Assembly: GCA_017456805.1 (NCBI GenBank)
Contig: JAFTIQ010000009.1
Span: 40,423-104,422 of the forward strand
Source: Lentisphaeria bacterium
GTDB taxonomy: Bacteria; Verrucomicrobiota; Lentisphaeria; Victivallales; UBA1829
Direction: 5' to 3'
DNA length: 64,000 nucleotides
Position numbers and translations under genes: made by a program. A model generated the notes under the pieces. The model saw only the letters and a list, made by a program, of their open reading frames with translations, was not told where the DNA came from and ran no database searches. Positions 25,335 to 34,442 of this stretch are shown here, piece by piece (the stretch's first letter is position 1; every line of letters starts with the position of its first letter).

Positions 25335-26567
25335 TTACTCCGGTTTGGAGAACACCAGACATGCGTTGGATCCGCCGAATCCGAAGCTGTTGCTGAGAGC
25401 ATGACGGACATTCACACCTTCGCGGGTTTCTCTCACAAGATCAGCCCAGGCAAAGGCTTCTTCCGGATCCTTCAGGTTGGCTGTCGGACAAAGGAAGGAG
25501 TTCTGCATCATAAGGATGGAGAAGATCGCTTCAACGGCACCAGCTGCACCGATCATGTGACCGGTCATACTCTTTGTACTGTTGATCGCAACGTTGGTAC
25601 CTTCAAAAATCCGACGGATCGCTTCCATTTCCACCGGGTCTCCGACAGGTGTCGCGGTTCCGTGTGTATTGATATAATCGATATCCGCAGGAGTCAGACC
25701 GGCATTTTTCACTGCACGGCGCATGACATCTGCGCTGGATTCTGCATCGGGCACAACCATATCGGCCGCGTTGCTGTTTGTTGCAAAACCGGAAAGATAG
25801 GCAAGGATCTTTGCTCCGCGCGCTTTTGCAGAGGATTCAGATTCCAGAATCAACATTCCGGCACCCTCCCCGAGAACGAAACCGTCGCGGCTCTTATCAA
25901 AGGGACGGCTTGCGCTTTCCGGTGTTTCATTATAACTGTGGGAGAGCGCACGCATTGCACTGAATCCGAGAGCCTGCTGCCAGCTGACTTCTTCTGATCC
26001 GCCGACCATCACACAATCGTATTCTCCGGAAAGAATCAATCTGGCACCGGCAATGATCGTAAGCGCACTGCTTGTACAGGCGGCACTGATATCATAGCTT
26101 TCGCCTTTGATTCCGAAAATGAGAGAAATATTTGCAACAGCTGAAGAGGGCATTACACGGGGGACTGCAAACGGAGTAACACGGCGCAATCTGCGGGTTT
26201 CTTCAAACGTCCGGCTGTTTCCGTAAACTGTCAGATAGGAACTGCCGGCACATCCATTGATCAATGCAGGAGTTTTCGCAGCAAAGGATTCCAGGGTAAA
26301 ACCGGCTTCCGTCATCGCTTCATAAGCTGCTGCAACAGCAAAAATGGAGTTGGGAGACATGAACCGTTTGTTTTTCTGAGTAAAGACAGGACAATCCACT
26401 TCATGGTCAGACAATCCTGAAATCGTCGTATCAAGTCCGATTTCTGCAAAGTCCGGATTATGTACGATCCCGCTTTTTCCCTGTTTCAGAGATGCCATAT
26501 TGGCAGCAAGACCATTTCCCAGCGGTGTAACAAGCCCGCATCCAGTAACCACGATTCTTTCGCTCAT
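25335..26567 (-). CDS. Beta-ketoacyl-ACP synthase (KAS I/FabB-like)
   Basis: The condensing enzyme extends acyl-ACP with malonyl-ACP in fatty acid synthesis. The protein has 410 residues. The catalytic triad is visible: Cys164 in ISAACTSS, His in NTHGTATPVGD and His in KSMTGHMIGAAGA, with the closing NSFGFGGSNA loop. Several segments (KNKRFMSPNSIFA, GGSEEVSWQQALGFSAM, YNETPESASRPFD) resemble FabB more than FabF, but the family split should be settled by a tree. It leads the operon with lipA and dus. AAAGGA precedes the start. Confidence 0.93.
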   Translation of the reverse strand: MSERIVVTGCGLVTPLGNGLAANMASLKQGKSGIVHNPDFAEIGLDTTISGLSDHEVDCPVFTQKNKRFMSPNSIFAVAAAYEAMTEAGFTLESFAAKTPALINGCAGSSYLTVYGNSRTFEETRRLRRVTPFAVPRVMPSSAVANISLIFGIKGESYDISAACTSSALTIIAGARLILSGEYDCVMVGGSEEVSWQQALGFSAMRALSHSYNETPESASRPFDKSRDGFVLGEGAGMLILESESSAKARGAKILAYLSGFATNSNAADMVVPDAESSADVMRRAVKNAGLTPADIDYINTHGTATPVGDPVEMEAIRRIFEGTNVAINSTKSMTGHMIGAAGAVEAIFSILMMQNSFLCPTANLKDPEEAFAWADLVRETREGVNVRHALSNSFGFGGSNACLVFSKPE

Positions 26568-26638
26568 ATTTGAAATCCTTTCCTGATTATTCGCTCAACC
26601 GGTCCCTCTTTCCGGATTCTGTATGGTTTCTCAATGGG

Positions 26639-26666
26639 AATATACATCTTCCAGCATTTTTTTCAA
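26639..26666 (-). promoter_or_regulatory. Predicted promoter of the ketoacyl synthase-lipA-dus operon
   Basis: On the minus strand TTGAAA (26666-26661), a 16-base spacer and TATATT (26644-26639) lie about 70 bases before the first start codon. Confidence 0.55.
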
Positions 26667-26765
26667 GCTGAAAAAGGGGAAAGTTTCCTTATTTTTACGC
26701 TTTTTTCTGCAGAAAATCCGGTTTATGGAATGATCCAATCCTTTCTGCCGCAGCTCTCCGGACTT

Positions 26766-27404
26766 CTATTTCCGTACTTTATCTGCCAGAGGAACCAGCC
26801 AACCGCCAATGGAATTCCCAAGAGTCATCAGCAGAATCAATCCCAAAGCCCGCAGGCTCCAGACATCTCCCAGCGTAAAATAATACATGTTGGCAATACA
26901 GTGTTCAAATCCGCTCATGATAAAGACGGAGATACAGAGGAACAATCCGCCGAACCGGAAAACCGGAGGCAGCTCTTCCCGGCGGTAAGTTTCAACTGCC
27001 ATATACATCAAAAGTCCGCAGAATATGGCAAGAATCAGCAGACTGGGCTGAGAATCATTGAGTTTTGCAGCACAAACACCGGCAATTTTCGATTCCACAA
27101 CAGCAAACGTCCGTGTGGAACGGATCGCTGTTCCCACAAGCCAGCAGCCGCCGAAATTTCCAAGCCAGATCATCAGAAGTTTCAGAAGATAAGCTGGAAA
27201 ATCCTCCTTGTGATGCACAAGATAACCTATCGCTCCGGTGTATAAATTAAACCCGTAGCAGACGATCATCATCAAACCGATGGTAAACAGAAATGCTCCG
27301 ACGATGGAATTCGGACATGCCAGAAAAATGGTTCCGCCGATCCCGATAAAAATTCCGGATAAAACAGAATTTAAAAATGTTTTTCCGCACTCTTTCAATG
27401 TCAT
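26766..27404 (-). CDS. Formate/nitrite transporter (FNT) family channel
   Basis: The protein has 212 residues, somewhat short for the family (about 250-280), with six hydrophobic helices. The signatures are GFNLYTGAIGYL (position of the usual N-L-x-TG loop), GFEHCIANMYYF (usual GFEHSIANM) and LGNSIGGWLVPL (usual LGNIVGG). These pentameric channels pass formate, nitrite, hydrosulfide or lactate with protons. In a fermentative anaerobe formate export is the likely job, but the ion cannot be read from sequence alone. It lies downstream of an AraC-type gene on the same strand with a 79-base gap. Confidence 0.88.
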   Translation of the reverse strand: MTLKECGKTFLNSVLSGIFIGIGGTIFLACPNSIVGAFLFTIGLMMIVCYGFNLYTGAIGYLVHHKEDFPAYLLKLLMIWLGNFGGCWLVGTAIRSTRTFAVVESKIAGVCAAKLNDSQPSLLILAIFCGLLMYMAVETYRREELPPVFRFGGLFLCISVFIMSGFEHCIANMYYFTLGDVWSLRALGLILLMTLGNSIGGWLVPLADKVRK

Positions 27405-27483
27405 GATATTCTCCCTTCATGTTTTCCGGATACTCTAACATATTTTTCAGATTTTTCAAATGCCGGAGCAAATTTTTTCCAAG

Positions 27484-28251
27484 TCACAAAGAATTTCTGT
27501 GTTCTTCCGAGAGATTTTTTCTGTATTCTGCCGGGGATTGATGATAGAATTTCCGGAAACTCCGGCGAAAATAAGCTGGATCACAAAAGCCGCAATTTGT
27601 CATGATCTCTTTTACCGAGCAGGAACTCTCTCTGAGATAAGCTGCTGCCCGTTCGAGTCTTCTTCTGTTCAAGGCTGCCGCAAATGTTTCTCCGAAACAC
27701 TGATGATACAATCTGCCGAGATATTCCGGATTGCAATGAAGGATTTCCGCTGTGGAAGCAAGATTCACCGGTTCCATATAATGAAGATCAATAAACGATT
27801 TCGCGGCAGCAGCAAGCGGTGTGCTTTTCCGTTCCGGCACCGCATCGCGCCGTAATTCTGCAACAATCAATTGAAACAGAAGATCAAGGATTTTTTTCTC
27901 CGGAGAAATCCGGCTCTGCTCTGTCAGAAAATTTTGAAAATATCCGGCAAGACGGGAAACGGATTCTGCTTTTCCATGCTGGGGCAGTTGCTCCAGCCAG
28001 CCATCCTGATCATAAAAATGAAGCCAGAAAAAAGAGAGATTTTTCGGGTAACGGGAACTGCCGCCGTGGCGTCTACGGCGATGAAGGATCAACCATTCTC
28101 CGGCATGAACATGAAACTGCCGGTCTGATTCAAACATATCCAATTCTCCCTGAATAACGAAGATCAGCTCATCACTTTCAATGGTGCGGGTGGGATGTTC
28201 CCCTTTACCGCGGGAAATAAAACGTCCGGCATTGTAAATTTCATATAACAT
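27484..28251 (-). CDS. AraC-family transcriptional regulator
   Basis: The protein has 255 residues. The N-terminal part (about 1-140) is a cupin-like sensing domain (GELDMFESDRQFHVHAGEWLILHRRRRHGG). The C-terminal 100 residues carry two helix-turn-helix motifs: PVNLASTAEILHCNPEYLGRLY and SVKEIMTNCGFCDPAYFRRSFRKF, the latter with the usual second-motif pattern and a closing SPAEYR. It is divergent from the GH127 glycosidase gene with a 162-base gap, the common layout for a sugar-responsive activator and its target. The inducer is unknown, plausibly an arabinose- or galactose-type sugar. Confidence 0.92.
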   Translation of the reverse strand: MLYEIYNAGRFISRGKGEHPTRTIESDELIFVIQGELDMFESDRQFHVHAGEWLILHRRRRHGGSSRYPKNLSFFWLHFYDQDGWLEQLPQHGKAESVSRLAGYFQNFLTEQSRISPEKKILDLLFQLIVAELRRDAVPERKSTPLAAAAKSFIDLHYMEPVNLASTAEILHCNPEYLGRLYHQCFGETFAAALNRRRLERAAAYLRESSCSVKEIMTNCGFCDPAYFRRSFRKFYHQSPAEYRKNLSEEHRNSL

Positions 28252-28297
28252 ACAGATTTGTCTCCTTCTTATACAATATAATCCCCTGCAACTTCAT

Positions 28298-28365
28298 TTG
28301 CAAATCGGAACATTGAATTTTATATTAGAAATAATTTCAAAAGTCCGGGTTGAAAACTTTTGAAA
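28298..28365 (+). promoter_or_regulatory. Predicted promoter of the GH127 gene with inverted repeat at the transcript start
   Basis: TTGCAA (28298-28303), a 17-base spacer and TATATT (28321-28326) form the promoter. TTTCAAAAGT (28335-28344) and ACTTTTGAAA (28356-28365) are perfect 10-base inverted repeats with an 11-base spacer, beginning about 2 bases after the expected start site. It could be a regulator site or a 5' RNA hairpin. Confidence 0.6.
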
Positions 28366-28413
28366 AAGCCTCTTCAACCAGAGATCCTCAAGAACAAAAA
28401 CAGGAGTCCGAAC

Positions 28414-30258
28414 ATGAGAAGATTTTCACCGCCGGCATTGACCGCTGTATCCTTGAACGATCCGGTCATGAGCCCCAGACAGAAAAAATGTTATCAGGCA
28501 ACCATTCCCCAATGCATCAAACAGACGGTAGAAACCGGAAGAATCGATGCGTTCCGTCTCGACTGGAAAGAAGGAATGCCGAATCAGCCCCATTATTTCT
28601 GGGATTCCGATGTCGCAAAAGTTCTGGAAGGAATGGCTTATGCGCTTGCCCTTTCCCCGGATCCGGAATTGGAAAAGACCTACGATTCCTGGGTCGATCT
28701 GATTTGTTCCGCCCAGCAGCCGGATGGATATCTCAATATCTATTTTACCGTTGTCAAACCGGAAAACAGATTCAAAAATCTTTCTTATGCCCACGAATTA
28801 TATTGTGCCGGACACCTGATGGAAGCCGCCGTAGCGGGGTATGAAGCTCTTGGAAAGCGGAAACTGCTTGACTGCCTCTGCCGTTATGCAGATTATCTTT
28901 GCTCGGTTTTCGGATTTGAAGAAGGAAAACGCCGGGGCTGGCCCGGACATGAAGAAATCGAGCTTGCACTGGCAAAACTCTACCGCGTTACACAAAAAGA
29001 AGAGTACCGGAAACTGCTCCGCTATTTTATCAATGACCGGGGAACAGAACCGAATTACTATGATGAAATCGAACACGATTCTGCTGTTCGCAAATATCTT
29101 CAGGCGGATGTGCCGGTAAGAGAGCAAACCGCAGGAACCGGACATGCTGTCCGCCAGATTTATCTTTGCAGCGGAATGGCAGATCTGGCAGCGCTGGATG
29201 AGGATGAATCACTCCTTGAAGCTTGCGAACGGCTCCATGATCATATCGTCTCCAGACAGATGTACATCACCGGCGGGATCGGTTCGTTCTTCTTCCAGGA
29301 ACGTTTCTCCAAAGATTACAATCTCTCCAACGGAAGTTTGATGTATGCAGAAAGCTGCGCGGCGATGGGATTTGCACTTTTTGCGATCCGGATGTACAAT
29401 ATCACCGGAAATACGAAATATCTTGACACCGTGGAACGCTGTATTTACAACGGGATCCTCTCCGGGATCAGTCTTGACGGAAACAAGTTCTTTTATACCA
29501 ATTACCTTGAGATTGATGAAAATCTTGATTCCAGTTATGCCAAGACCAGACAACCCTGGTTCGGCTGCGCCTGCTGTCCCACAAGTTTTGCAAGATTTAT
29601 TCCCCAGCTCGGAAAATTTATCTATTCCATCGACAGAGAAAAAGAGGAGATTTCTCTCAATATTCCCGCGGCAAACAAAGCTCAGCTGGACTTGAATGGA
29701 AAATCTGTTCAAATCAATGTGGAAGGAAACTATCCTTACGATGGAAAAATCTGCATCAGGATCGAATCTGATGCGGAGTTCACCTTGAAATGCCGGATCC
29801 CCGGATGGTGCCGGAAGTGGAATGCTTCGTTGAATGGGACCGCGATTCAGGATCTTTCCCTCAAACGGAAATGGAATCACGGAGATTGCATTGAATTGAA
29901 TCTGGATATGCCGCCGGAACTGATCTATGCGAACCCGCGAATCACCACAAATACAGGAAGAGCAGCCATCATGCGCGGTCCGGTCGTTTATGCGATCGAA
30001 GAAAAAGATCTCCCCTGCCCGGTCCGGGAGCTTGTTCTGAATCCCGGAGAACCGCTGCATTTGACGTCTGCGCCGGAAGGACTTCCCGCAGATGTCCCCG
30101 CGATTGAAGGGATTGCATTCCGGGAATATTTTGCCGGAGAAGAACTGTATCCCGTGACCCCGCCGGAACGTTGTGAAGTCAAAATCAAGGCGATTCCTTA
30201 TGCCCTCTGGGACAACCGGGGGGAAACCAACATGGCTGTCTGGATCAGACGGTCATAA
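28414..30258 (+). CDS. GH127-family glycoside hydrolase (beta-L-arabinofuranosidase-like, DUF1680)
   Basis: The protein has 614 residues from the ATG at 28414, placed 9 bases after AGGAG; an earlier in-frame start lacks such a site. No signal peptide, so probably cytoplasmic. The (alpha/alpha)6 barrel shows FWDSDVAKVLEGMAYAL, QQPDGYLNIYF, YAHELYCAGHL, the ADVPVREQTAGTGHAVR segment and YITGGIGS. The Cys-rich WFGCACCPTSFARFI matches the zinc-cysteine catalytic centre of GH127, with the nucleophile cysteine in the CC pair. C-terminal beta domains follow. The family acts on beta-L-arabinofuranosides, with some members on other pentose linkages. A terminator closes this single-gene unit. Confidence 0.9.
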   Translation: MRRFSPPALTAVSLNDPVMSPRQKKCYQATIPQCIKQTVETGRIDAFRLDWKEGMPNQPHYFWDSDVAKVLEGMAYALALSPDPELEKTYDSWVDLICSAQQPDGYLNIYFTVVKPENRFKNLSYAHELYCAGHLMEAAVAGYEALGKRKLLDCLCRYADYLCSVFGFEEGKRRGWPGHEEIELALAKLYRVTQKEEYRKLLRYFINDRGTEPNYYDEIEHDSAVRKYLQADVPVREQTAGTGHAVRQIYLCSGMADLAALDEDESLLEACERLHDHIVSRQMYITGGIGSFFFQERFSKDYNLSNGSLMYAESCAAMGFALFAIRMYNITGNTKYLDTVERCIYNGILSGISLDGNKFFYTNYLEIDENLDSSYAKTRQPWFGCACCPTSFARFIPQLGKFIYSIDREKEEISLNIPAANKAQLDLNGKSVQINVEGNYPYDGKICIRIESDAEFTLKCRIPGWCRKWNASLNGTAIQDLSLKRKWNHGDCIELNLDMPPELIYANPRITTNTGRAAIMRGPVVYAIEEKDLPCPVRELVLNPGEPLHLTSAPEGLPADVPAIEGIAFREYFAGEELYPVTPPERCEVKIKAIPYALWDNRGETNMAVWIRRS

Positions 30259-30280
30259 CTGCAAAAATATTTCTGCAAAA

Positions 30281-30310
30281 ACTGCGGCATCGGAAAAGCC
30301 GCAGTTTTTT
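30281..30310 (+). terminator. Terminator after the GH127 gene
   Basis: ACTGCGGC (30281-30288) pairs with GCCGCAGT (30298-30305) around ATCGGAAAA and is followed by a run of T. Confidence 0.85.
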
Positions 30311-30332
30311 TATATTTTTTTTCATTTTCCCC

Positions 30333-30360
30333 TTGAAATTTTTATTTTTCAGCGTATCAT
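30333..30360 (+). promoter_or_regulatory. Predicted promoter of the Sel1-repeat gene
   Basis: TTGAAA (30333-30338), a 16-base spacer and TATCAT (30355-30360) lie 30 bases before the start codon. GATGAGGAG precedes the ATG. Confidence 0.5.
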
Positions 30361-30390
30361 CATACAAAGTAATAACGATGAGGAGAAAAT

Positions 30391-32136
30391 ATGAAAATTG
30401 GATTATCGAAACTAAAGATTGGTTTTCTTTGCGGAACGCTTCTGTTCGTTGCGGTATCATACGGTGAGAATACAGCAAAGCCTGCAGATTTGCAGCCGGG
30501 AATCAAACTCATACAGGAAAATAAGCTGGACGAAGCGGAAAAGTTTTTTCTCGGCATAGCGAAAAACAATAATGCGGATGCTCTTTACTTTCTCGGGGAA
30601 ATCTACCTGAAAAAGAAATCTGAAAAATCATTATACGCCTTCAAGCGTGCCGCTCTTCTTGGGAATTTGGAAGCAAAATACAAATATGCAATGATGCTTG
30701 CGGATGGACTTTATACGAAACAGGATATCCCGGCGGCAATCCGGCTTTTGAAAGAGTTGAGTGCAAAAACCGACAGTCCGGAAGTCCTTTTCCAAATCGG
30801 AAGATTGCTGATCCTTACCAAAGGAAATCCCGGACTCATCGAACAATATCTGAAAGAGGCAGCGGATTTTCAGGGAGACAATGGAGAAGAGGGACATCCC
30901 ATTGCACAGCTTTTCCTGGGCATTCTTTATGCGGAGTCCAATGTTTATGAGAAAGCCTACTATTATCTGGAACTTGCAGCCGCAGCGGGCGACAACCCGG
31001 ATGCATTGGGAAAACTGGGATATCTCTATGCAAAAGGGCTTGGATTGGAAGCCCCCCGGAGGGATTGGGCGATTTACTGTTATCTTGCAAAAGAACGGAT
31101 CGCCCCCGACGCAGAAACAGAATATAATCTGGGGCTTCTTTACGGGGAAACCGGAGAATATGATGAAGCAATCAAATGGATGAAACTTGCCGCTTCAAAG
31201 AACTATCAGACCGCAAAAGAGTTCCTGAACGATAAAAAAGAATTGGAACGGATCAAAGCGATCCAAAAGAACCGCTCCGGGAAGGGAAATCATCTTCAGT
31301 CCGCATTCCACTCCTATAATCAGAAAATCAGAAAACAATTCGGAACGGATGGTCAAAAAGTGGTAGAACAGCTTCTTGGTATTCCGGAAATCAAAGATGA
31401 TGATCAAATGCTTCTGCTGCCCCTCAAAAAAGAATTCAAAATGGCAGGCTGGATCTATGATCCGGCAACAGCAGAAACAATCATTGAAAACGAAACAATG
31501 GAAAATCGCGAAGGGGATTCTCTCTGGATGACAGATGAATTCCGGAAATGCCCCATTGAAGAAAATCTTGCCGCAATCAACCCAACGATCCGGGCAATCA
31601 ACCATACTTATGAAGAAACACTCGTTGCTGCCCTGAAAAAATCGATCTACAAAAGACTCGAAAAGGCAGAAGCTGAAGCAATCCTCAAAAAACTTGACCC
31701 GGATCTTGTCGACAGCGAAATGGAAAATGCTGTCTGGAAACTGAAAGAAAATCTCTATTTCAACATTCACGGAGACTTCACCGGAAGGTGGCAGCTCAGA
31801 TCCTATCAATTCATTTACCACGATAAAGATAAGACTTATCTCATTGCAGAATTCGGAGTTCCGCCCTCCCCTGAGGATGCAGACATGATCGCCGGTGTCT
31901 ATGAAGGCGATATGGACAGCCTGAACAATCTGGCTGTTAAAATTGCAATGAAAGACATGGGAACCTTCTTCCATGACACCGATGAAGCAATCGAAATTCT
32001 GAAGATCCTTGCTGAAAAAGAACATCTCACAGCAACCTATAATCTTGCGATTCTTTATCAGAAAACCGGAAATAAAGAAGAGGCAAAGAAATATCTTGAA
32101 ATGGCAAAAAAGCTCGCTGCAAAACTGAAAAAATAA
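30391..32136 (+). CDS. Exported Sel1/TPR-repeat protein
   Basis: The protein has 581 residues. The N-terminus (about 1-25, basic then FLCGTLLFVAVSYG) is a signal peptide. From about 40 to 290 there are repeated helical pairs with the pattern A-x-Y-x-L-G and A-x-x-G, for example ADALYFLGEIYL, AIRLLKEL, PIAQLFLGILYAES, PDALGKLGYLYAKG and AETEYNLGLLYGETGEYDEAIKWMKLAA: Sel1-like and TPR units. A unique middle (about 300-530) has no recognised fold, and a last TPR-like pair closes the protein (ATYNLAILYQKTGNKEEAKKYLEMAKK). It probably acts as a periplasmic scaffold. The nitroreductase gene begins 23 bases later. Confidence 0.8.
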   Translation: MKIGLSKLKIGFLCGTLLFVAVSYGENTAKPADLQPGIKLIQENKLDEAEKFFLGIAKNNNADALYFLGEIYLKKKSEKSLYAFKRAALLGNLEAKYKYAMMLADGLYTKQDIPAAIRLLKELSAKTDSPEVLFQIGRLLILTKGNPGLIEQYLKEAADFQGDNGEEGHPIAQLFLGILYAESNVYEKAYYYLELAAAAGDNPDALGKLGYLYAKGLGLEAPRRDWAIYCYLAKERIAPDAETEYNLGLLYGETGEYDEAIKWMKLAASKNYQTAKEFLNDKKELERIKAIQKNRSGKGNHLQSAFHSYNQKIRKQFGTDGQKVVEQLLGIPEIKDDDQMLLLPLKKEFKMAGWIYDPATAETIIENETMENREGDSLWMTDEFRKCPIEENLAAINPTIRAINHTYEETLVAALKKSIYKRLEKAEAEAILKKLDPDLVDSEMENAVWKLKENLYFNIHGDFTGRWQLRSYQFIYHDKDKTYLIAEFGVPPSPEDADMIAGVYEGDMDSLNNLAVKIAMKDMGTFFHDTDEAIEILKILAEKEHLTATYNLAILYQKTGNKEEAKKYLEMAKKLAAKLKK

Positions 32137-32159
32137 ACGGATCCAATAAAGGGGAAAAA

Positions 32160-32966
32160 ATGATTCAGATCGATCAGGATAAATGCATCCGCTGCGGAAA
32201 ATGTGTCAGCGATTGCATTATAAAAATCCTTCAGAAAAAAGAAGATGGTTTTCCATTCTTACCGGAACATTATGAAAAGAGCTGCCTGAACTGTCAGCAC
32301 TGTCTCGCGGTATGCCCGACAGGTGCATTGACTTGCAACGGAGTCTCTCCGGAAGATTGCAAACCGATCAGCCCCCTGCCCCGTCCGGAAGATATGATGT
32401 CGCTTCTCCGGCAAAGGCGAAGTGTCCGGAAATATCAGAAGGAAAGCGTCTCACCGGAAATCCTGAAACAGTTGAAAGCCGCTCTTGCGTGGACCCCCAC
32501 CGGATGCAACGATCACAGTCTGATGTTCCGGGTCATAGAATCTCCGGAAGAGATGTCATTCTATCGGGAAGAGACACACCGGATGCTGAAGAAGCTGATC
32601 AAATCCGGGATCATGCGCTGGATCTACCCGGCGATCAATCGTTTCCTCGAAGCAATCCTGAAGGGCGAAGATGTGATTTACCGGGGAGCACCCCACATGA
32701 TCGTATGTGCCGTTCCGAAAAAAGCCCCCTGTGCAGAAGCGGATCCCTGGATCGCATTGAGCTATTTTGATCTTCTTGCCCAATCCTTTGAACTTGGCAC
32801 CTGCTGGTGCGGATTCGCTGTACATGCCTTCAAATGGAACCGGACCCTCCGGAAAAAACTCAACTTCCCGAAAGGATATAAAATCTCGGCAGTCCTCCTG
32901 TTCGGAAAACCGGATATTCAGTACTGCCGCGCAACAGCCCCGGAAAACTTCAAAATCCTGACTTGA
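32160..32966 (+). CDS. Ferredoxin-nitroreductase fusion protein
   Basis: The protein has 268 residues. Residues 1-60 hold two 4Fe-4S motifs: CIRCGKCVSDC and CLNCQHCLAVCPTG. From about 75 onward is a nitroreductase FMN domain: LLRQRRSVRKYQ binds the FMN phosphate region, WTPTGCNDHS matches the usual APSaxN segment, and GTCWCGF and the AVLLFGKP end strand are typical. These anaerobe flavoproteins accept electrons through their own clusters to reduce nitro groups, quinones or enones; substrate unknown. AAGGGG precedes the ATG. Sits 23 bases after the Sel1-protein gene, probably in one unit. Confidence 0.92.
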   Translation: MIQIDQDKCIRCGKCVSDCIIKILQKKEDGFPFLPEHYEKSCLNCQHCLAVCPTGALTCNGVSPEDCKPISPLPRPEDMMSLLRQRRSVRKYQKESVSPEILKQLKAALAWTPTGCNDHSLMFRVIESPEEMSFYREETHRMLKKLIKSGIMRWIYPAINRFLEAILKGEDVIYRGAPHMIVCAVPKKAPCAEADPWIALSYFDLLAQSFELGTCWCGFAVHAFKWNRTLRKKLNFPKGYKISAVLLFGKPDIQYCRATAPENFKILT

Positions 32967-32991
32967 AATCATCACAAAAACAGTGTATTTT
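32963..32991 (+). promoter_or_regulatory. Predicted proA promoter
   Basis: TTGAAA (32963-32968, overlapping the stop codon of the nitroreductase gene), a 17-base spacer and TATTTT (32986-32991), 36 bases before the proA start. Confidence 0.45.
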
Positions 32992-33026
32992 ACCGGAAAC
33001 AATAACGCTTCACCGCTGGAGATAAA

Positions 33027-34271
33027 ATGATGATTACCGTTGAAGAACTGGCAAAACGTGCAAAACAGGCATCTCAAATTTTGCGAACTCTTTCCGGAGC
33101 CCGCCGGGCAGATGCCCTGAACCGGATGGCAGGAAAATTACAATCCTGCCGGGATGCCCTTTTTGCCGCCAATGCCGCAGATCTGGAAGCAGCCCCCGGC
33201 TTGACACCAGCCTTCCAGAAACGATTGAAAGTCACTGAGAAAATTTTTGATTATATGGTCAACCGTCTGAAAGAGGCGGCAGCGCTGCCCGATCCCGTCG
33301 GAAATGTGCTGGAAGGAAGAACAATGCCTTCCGGATTGCAGGTCAAACGGATCGCCGTTCCCATCGGGGTCATCGCAATGATCTACGAAGCCCGCCCGAA
33401 CGTCACAACCGATGCAGCAGCGGTTGCCTTGAAAAGCGGGAATGCCGTGATCCTCAAAGGCGGTTCAGAATGTCTCCGAACCAACCGGATCCTTGCTGAA
33501 GCCATGCGGTCTGCTGCTGTGGAAGCAGGGTTGCCGGAAGATGTGATCCAGCTCATTGACAGTACAGACCATTCCGTTGTCGGAGAGCTCCTGAAACAGG
33601 AAAAATATATTGATCTGATCATCCCGCGCGGAGGAAAAAGCCTGATCAAAGCGATTGCAGAAGGAACCCGGATCCCTGTTTTGAAACATTATGACGGGAT
33701 CTGTCACCAGTATATTGCGGAAGATGCTGATCCGGAAATGGCGGTCAAATTGATTGTCAATTCCAAATGTCAGCGGGTAGAAGTCTGCAACGCGCTGGAA
33801 ACATTGCTTGTTGATGCCGTTGCTGCTGAAAAAATTCTTCCGTCTGTTGCAAAAGCATTACGGGAACAGGGGGTAGAACTCCGCGGTTGCGATGAGACCC
33901 GTAAAATCCTGCCGGATTGTGCCCCTGCGACGGAAGAAGATTGGGATACGGAATATCTTGGACCCGTGTTATCGATCCGGATTGTCCATGGAATTGAGGA
34001 AGCGATGGAGCACATAGCGCGTCATGGATCCGGTCATACGGATGGGATCATTACGAATTCTCTGAGTCTATCGGAGTGTTTTATTGCTGGCGTTGATTCT
34101 GCCTCAGTTCTGGTCAATGCCTCCACCCGTTTATCCGGAGGAGGAGATTATGGACTTGGTGCAGTAGTTGGGATCAGCACGGACCGACTTCATGCCAGAG
34201 GTCCCGTTGGCCCTGCAGAACTTTGCACTTACAAATGGGTTGCCGTCGGAAACGGACAACTGCGGAATTGA
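33027..34271 (+). CDS. proA: Gamma-glutamyl phosphate reductase
   Basis: The enzyme reduces glutamyl-5-phosphate to glutamate semialdehyde with NADPH in proline synthesis. The protein has 414 residues (normal about 415). Signs are the [25 protein letters not shown]-type segment near 110-130, [25 protein letters not shown] and [18 protein letters not shown]; the latter holds the catalytic cysteine in VCNALE. The end [12 protein letters not shown] is also typical. ATG codons at 33027 and 33030 are both possible. The partner proB (glutamate kinase) is not in the window. Confidence 0.97.
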   Translation: [414 protein letters not shown]

Positions 34272-34276
34272 TAAAT

Positions 34277-34316
34277 ATTTTCCATAGTTGTTTTCGATAT
34301 TAACACTATGGAAAAT
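34277..34316 (+). terminator. AT-rich hairpin after proA, probable terminator
   Basis: ATTTTCCATAGT (34277-34288) and ACTATGGAAAAT (34305-34316) are perfect 12-base inverted repeats. A TTT run follows only briefly, so it may be a terminator or simply a stabilising 3' hairpin. It begins 5 bases past the proA stop codon. Confidence 0.55.
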
Positions 34317-34371
34317 TTTGCTTTCTACTGCTTAGAATCTGACTTTTTTTCAAATAAAAATAAATCTGCTC

Positions 34372-34422
34372 TTGAATTTTCTATTTTTACCACTATATTA
34401 AAGTTAGTTAACGATAACTAAC
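34372..34422 (+). promoter_or_regulatory. TetR-hcp promoter with palindromic operator
   Basis: TTGAAT (34372-34377), a 16-base spacer and TATATT (34394-34399) form a promoter. GTTAGTTA (34403-34410) and TAACTAAC (34415-34422) are perfect inverted repeats around ACGA, covering the expected start site near 34406. Such a palindrome directly before a TetR gene is the usual autoregulatory operator. Confidence 0.7.
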
Positions 34423-34442
34423 CTATAAATAAGGTACAGATC

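Noticed and set aside
24483..25997. Open frame of 504 codons opposite lipA and the ketoacyl synthase
   Set aside because: Runs across the boundary of two real genes on the other strand; composition is not protein-like.
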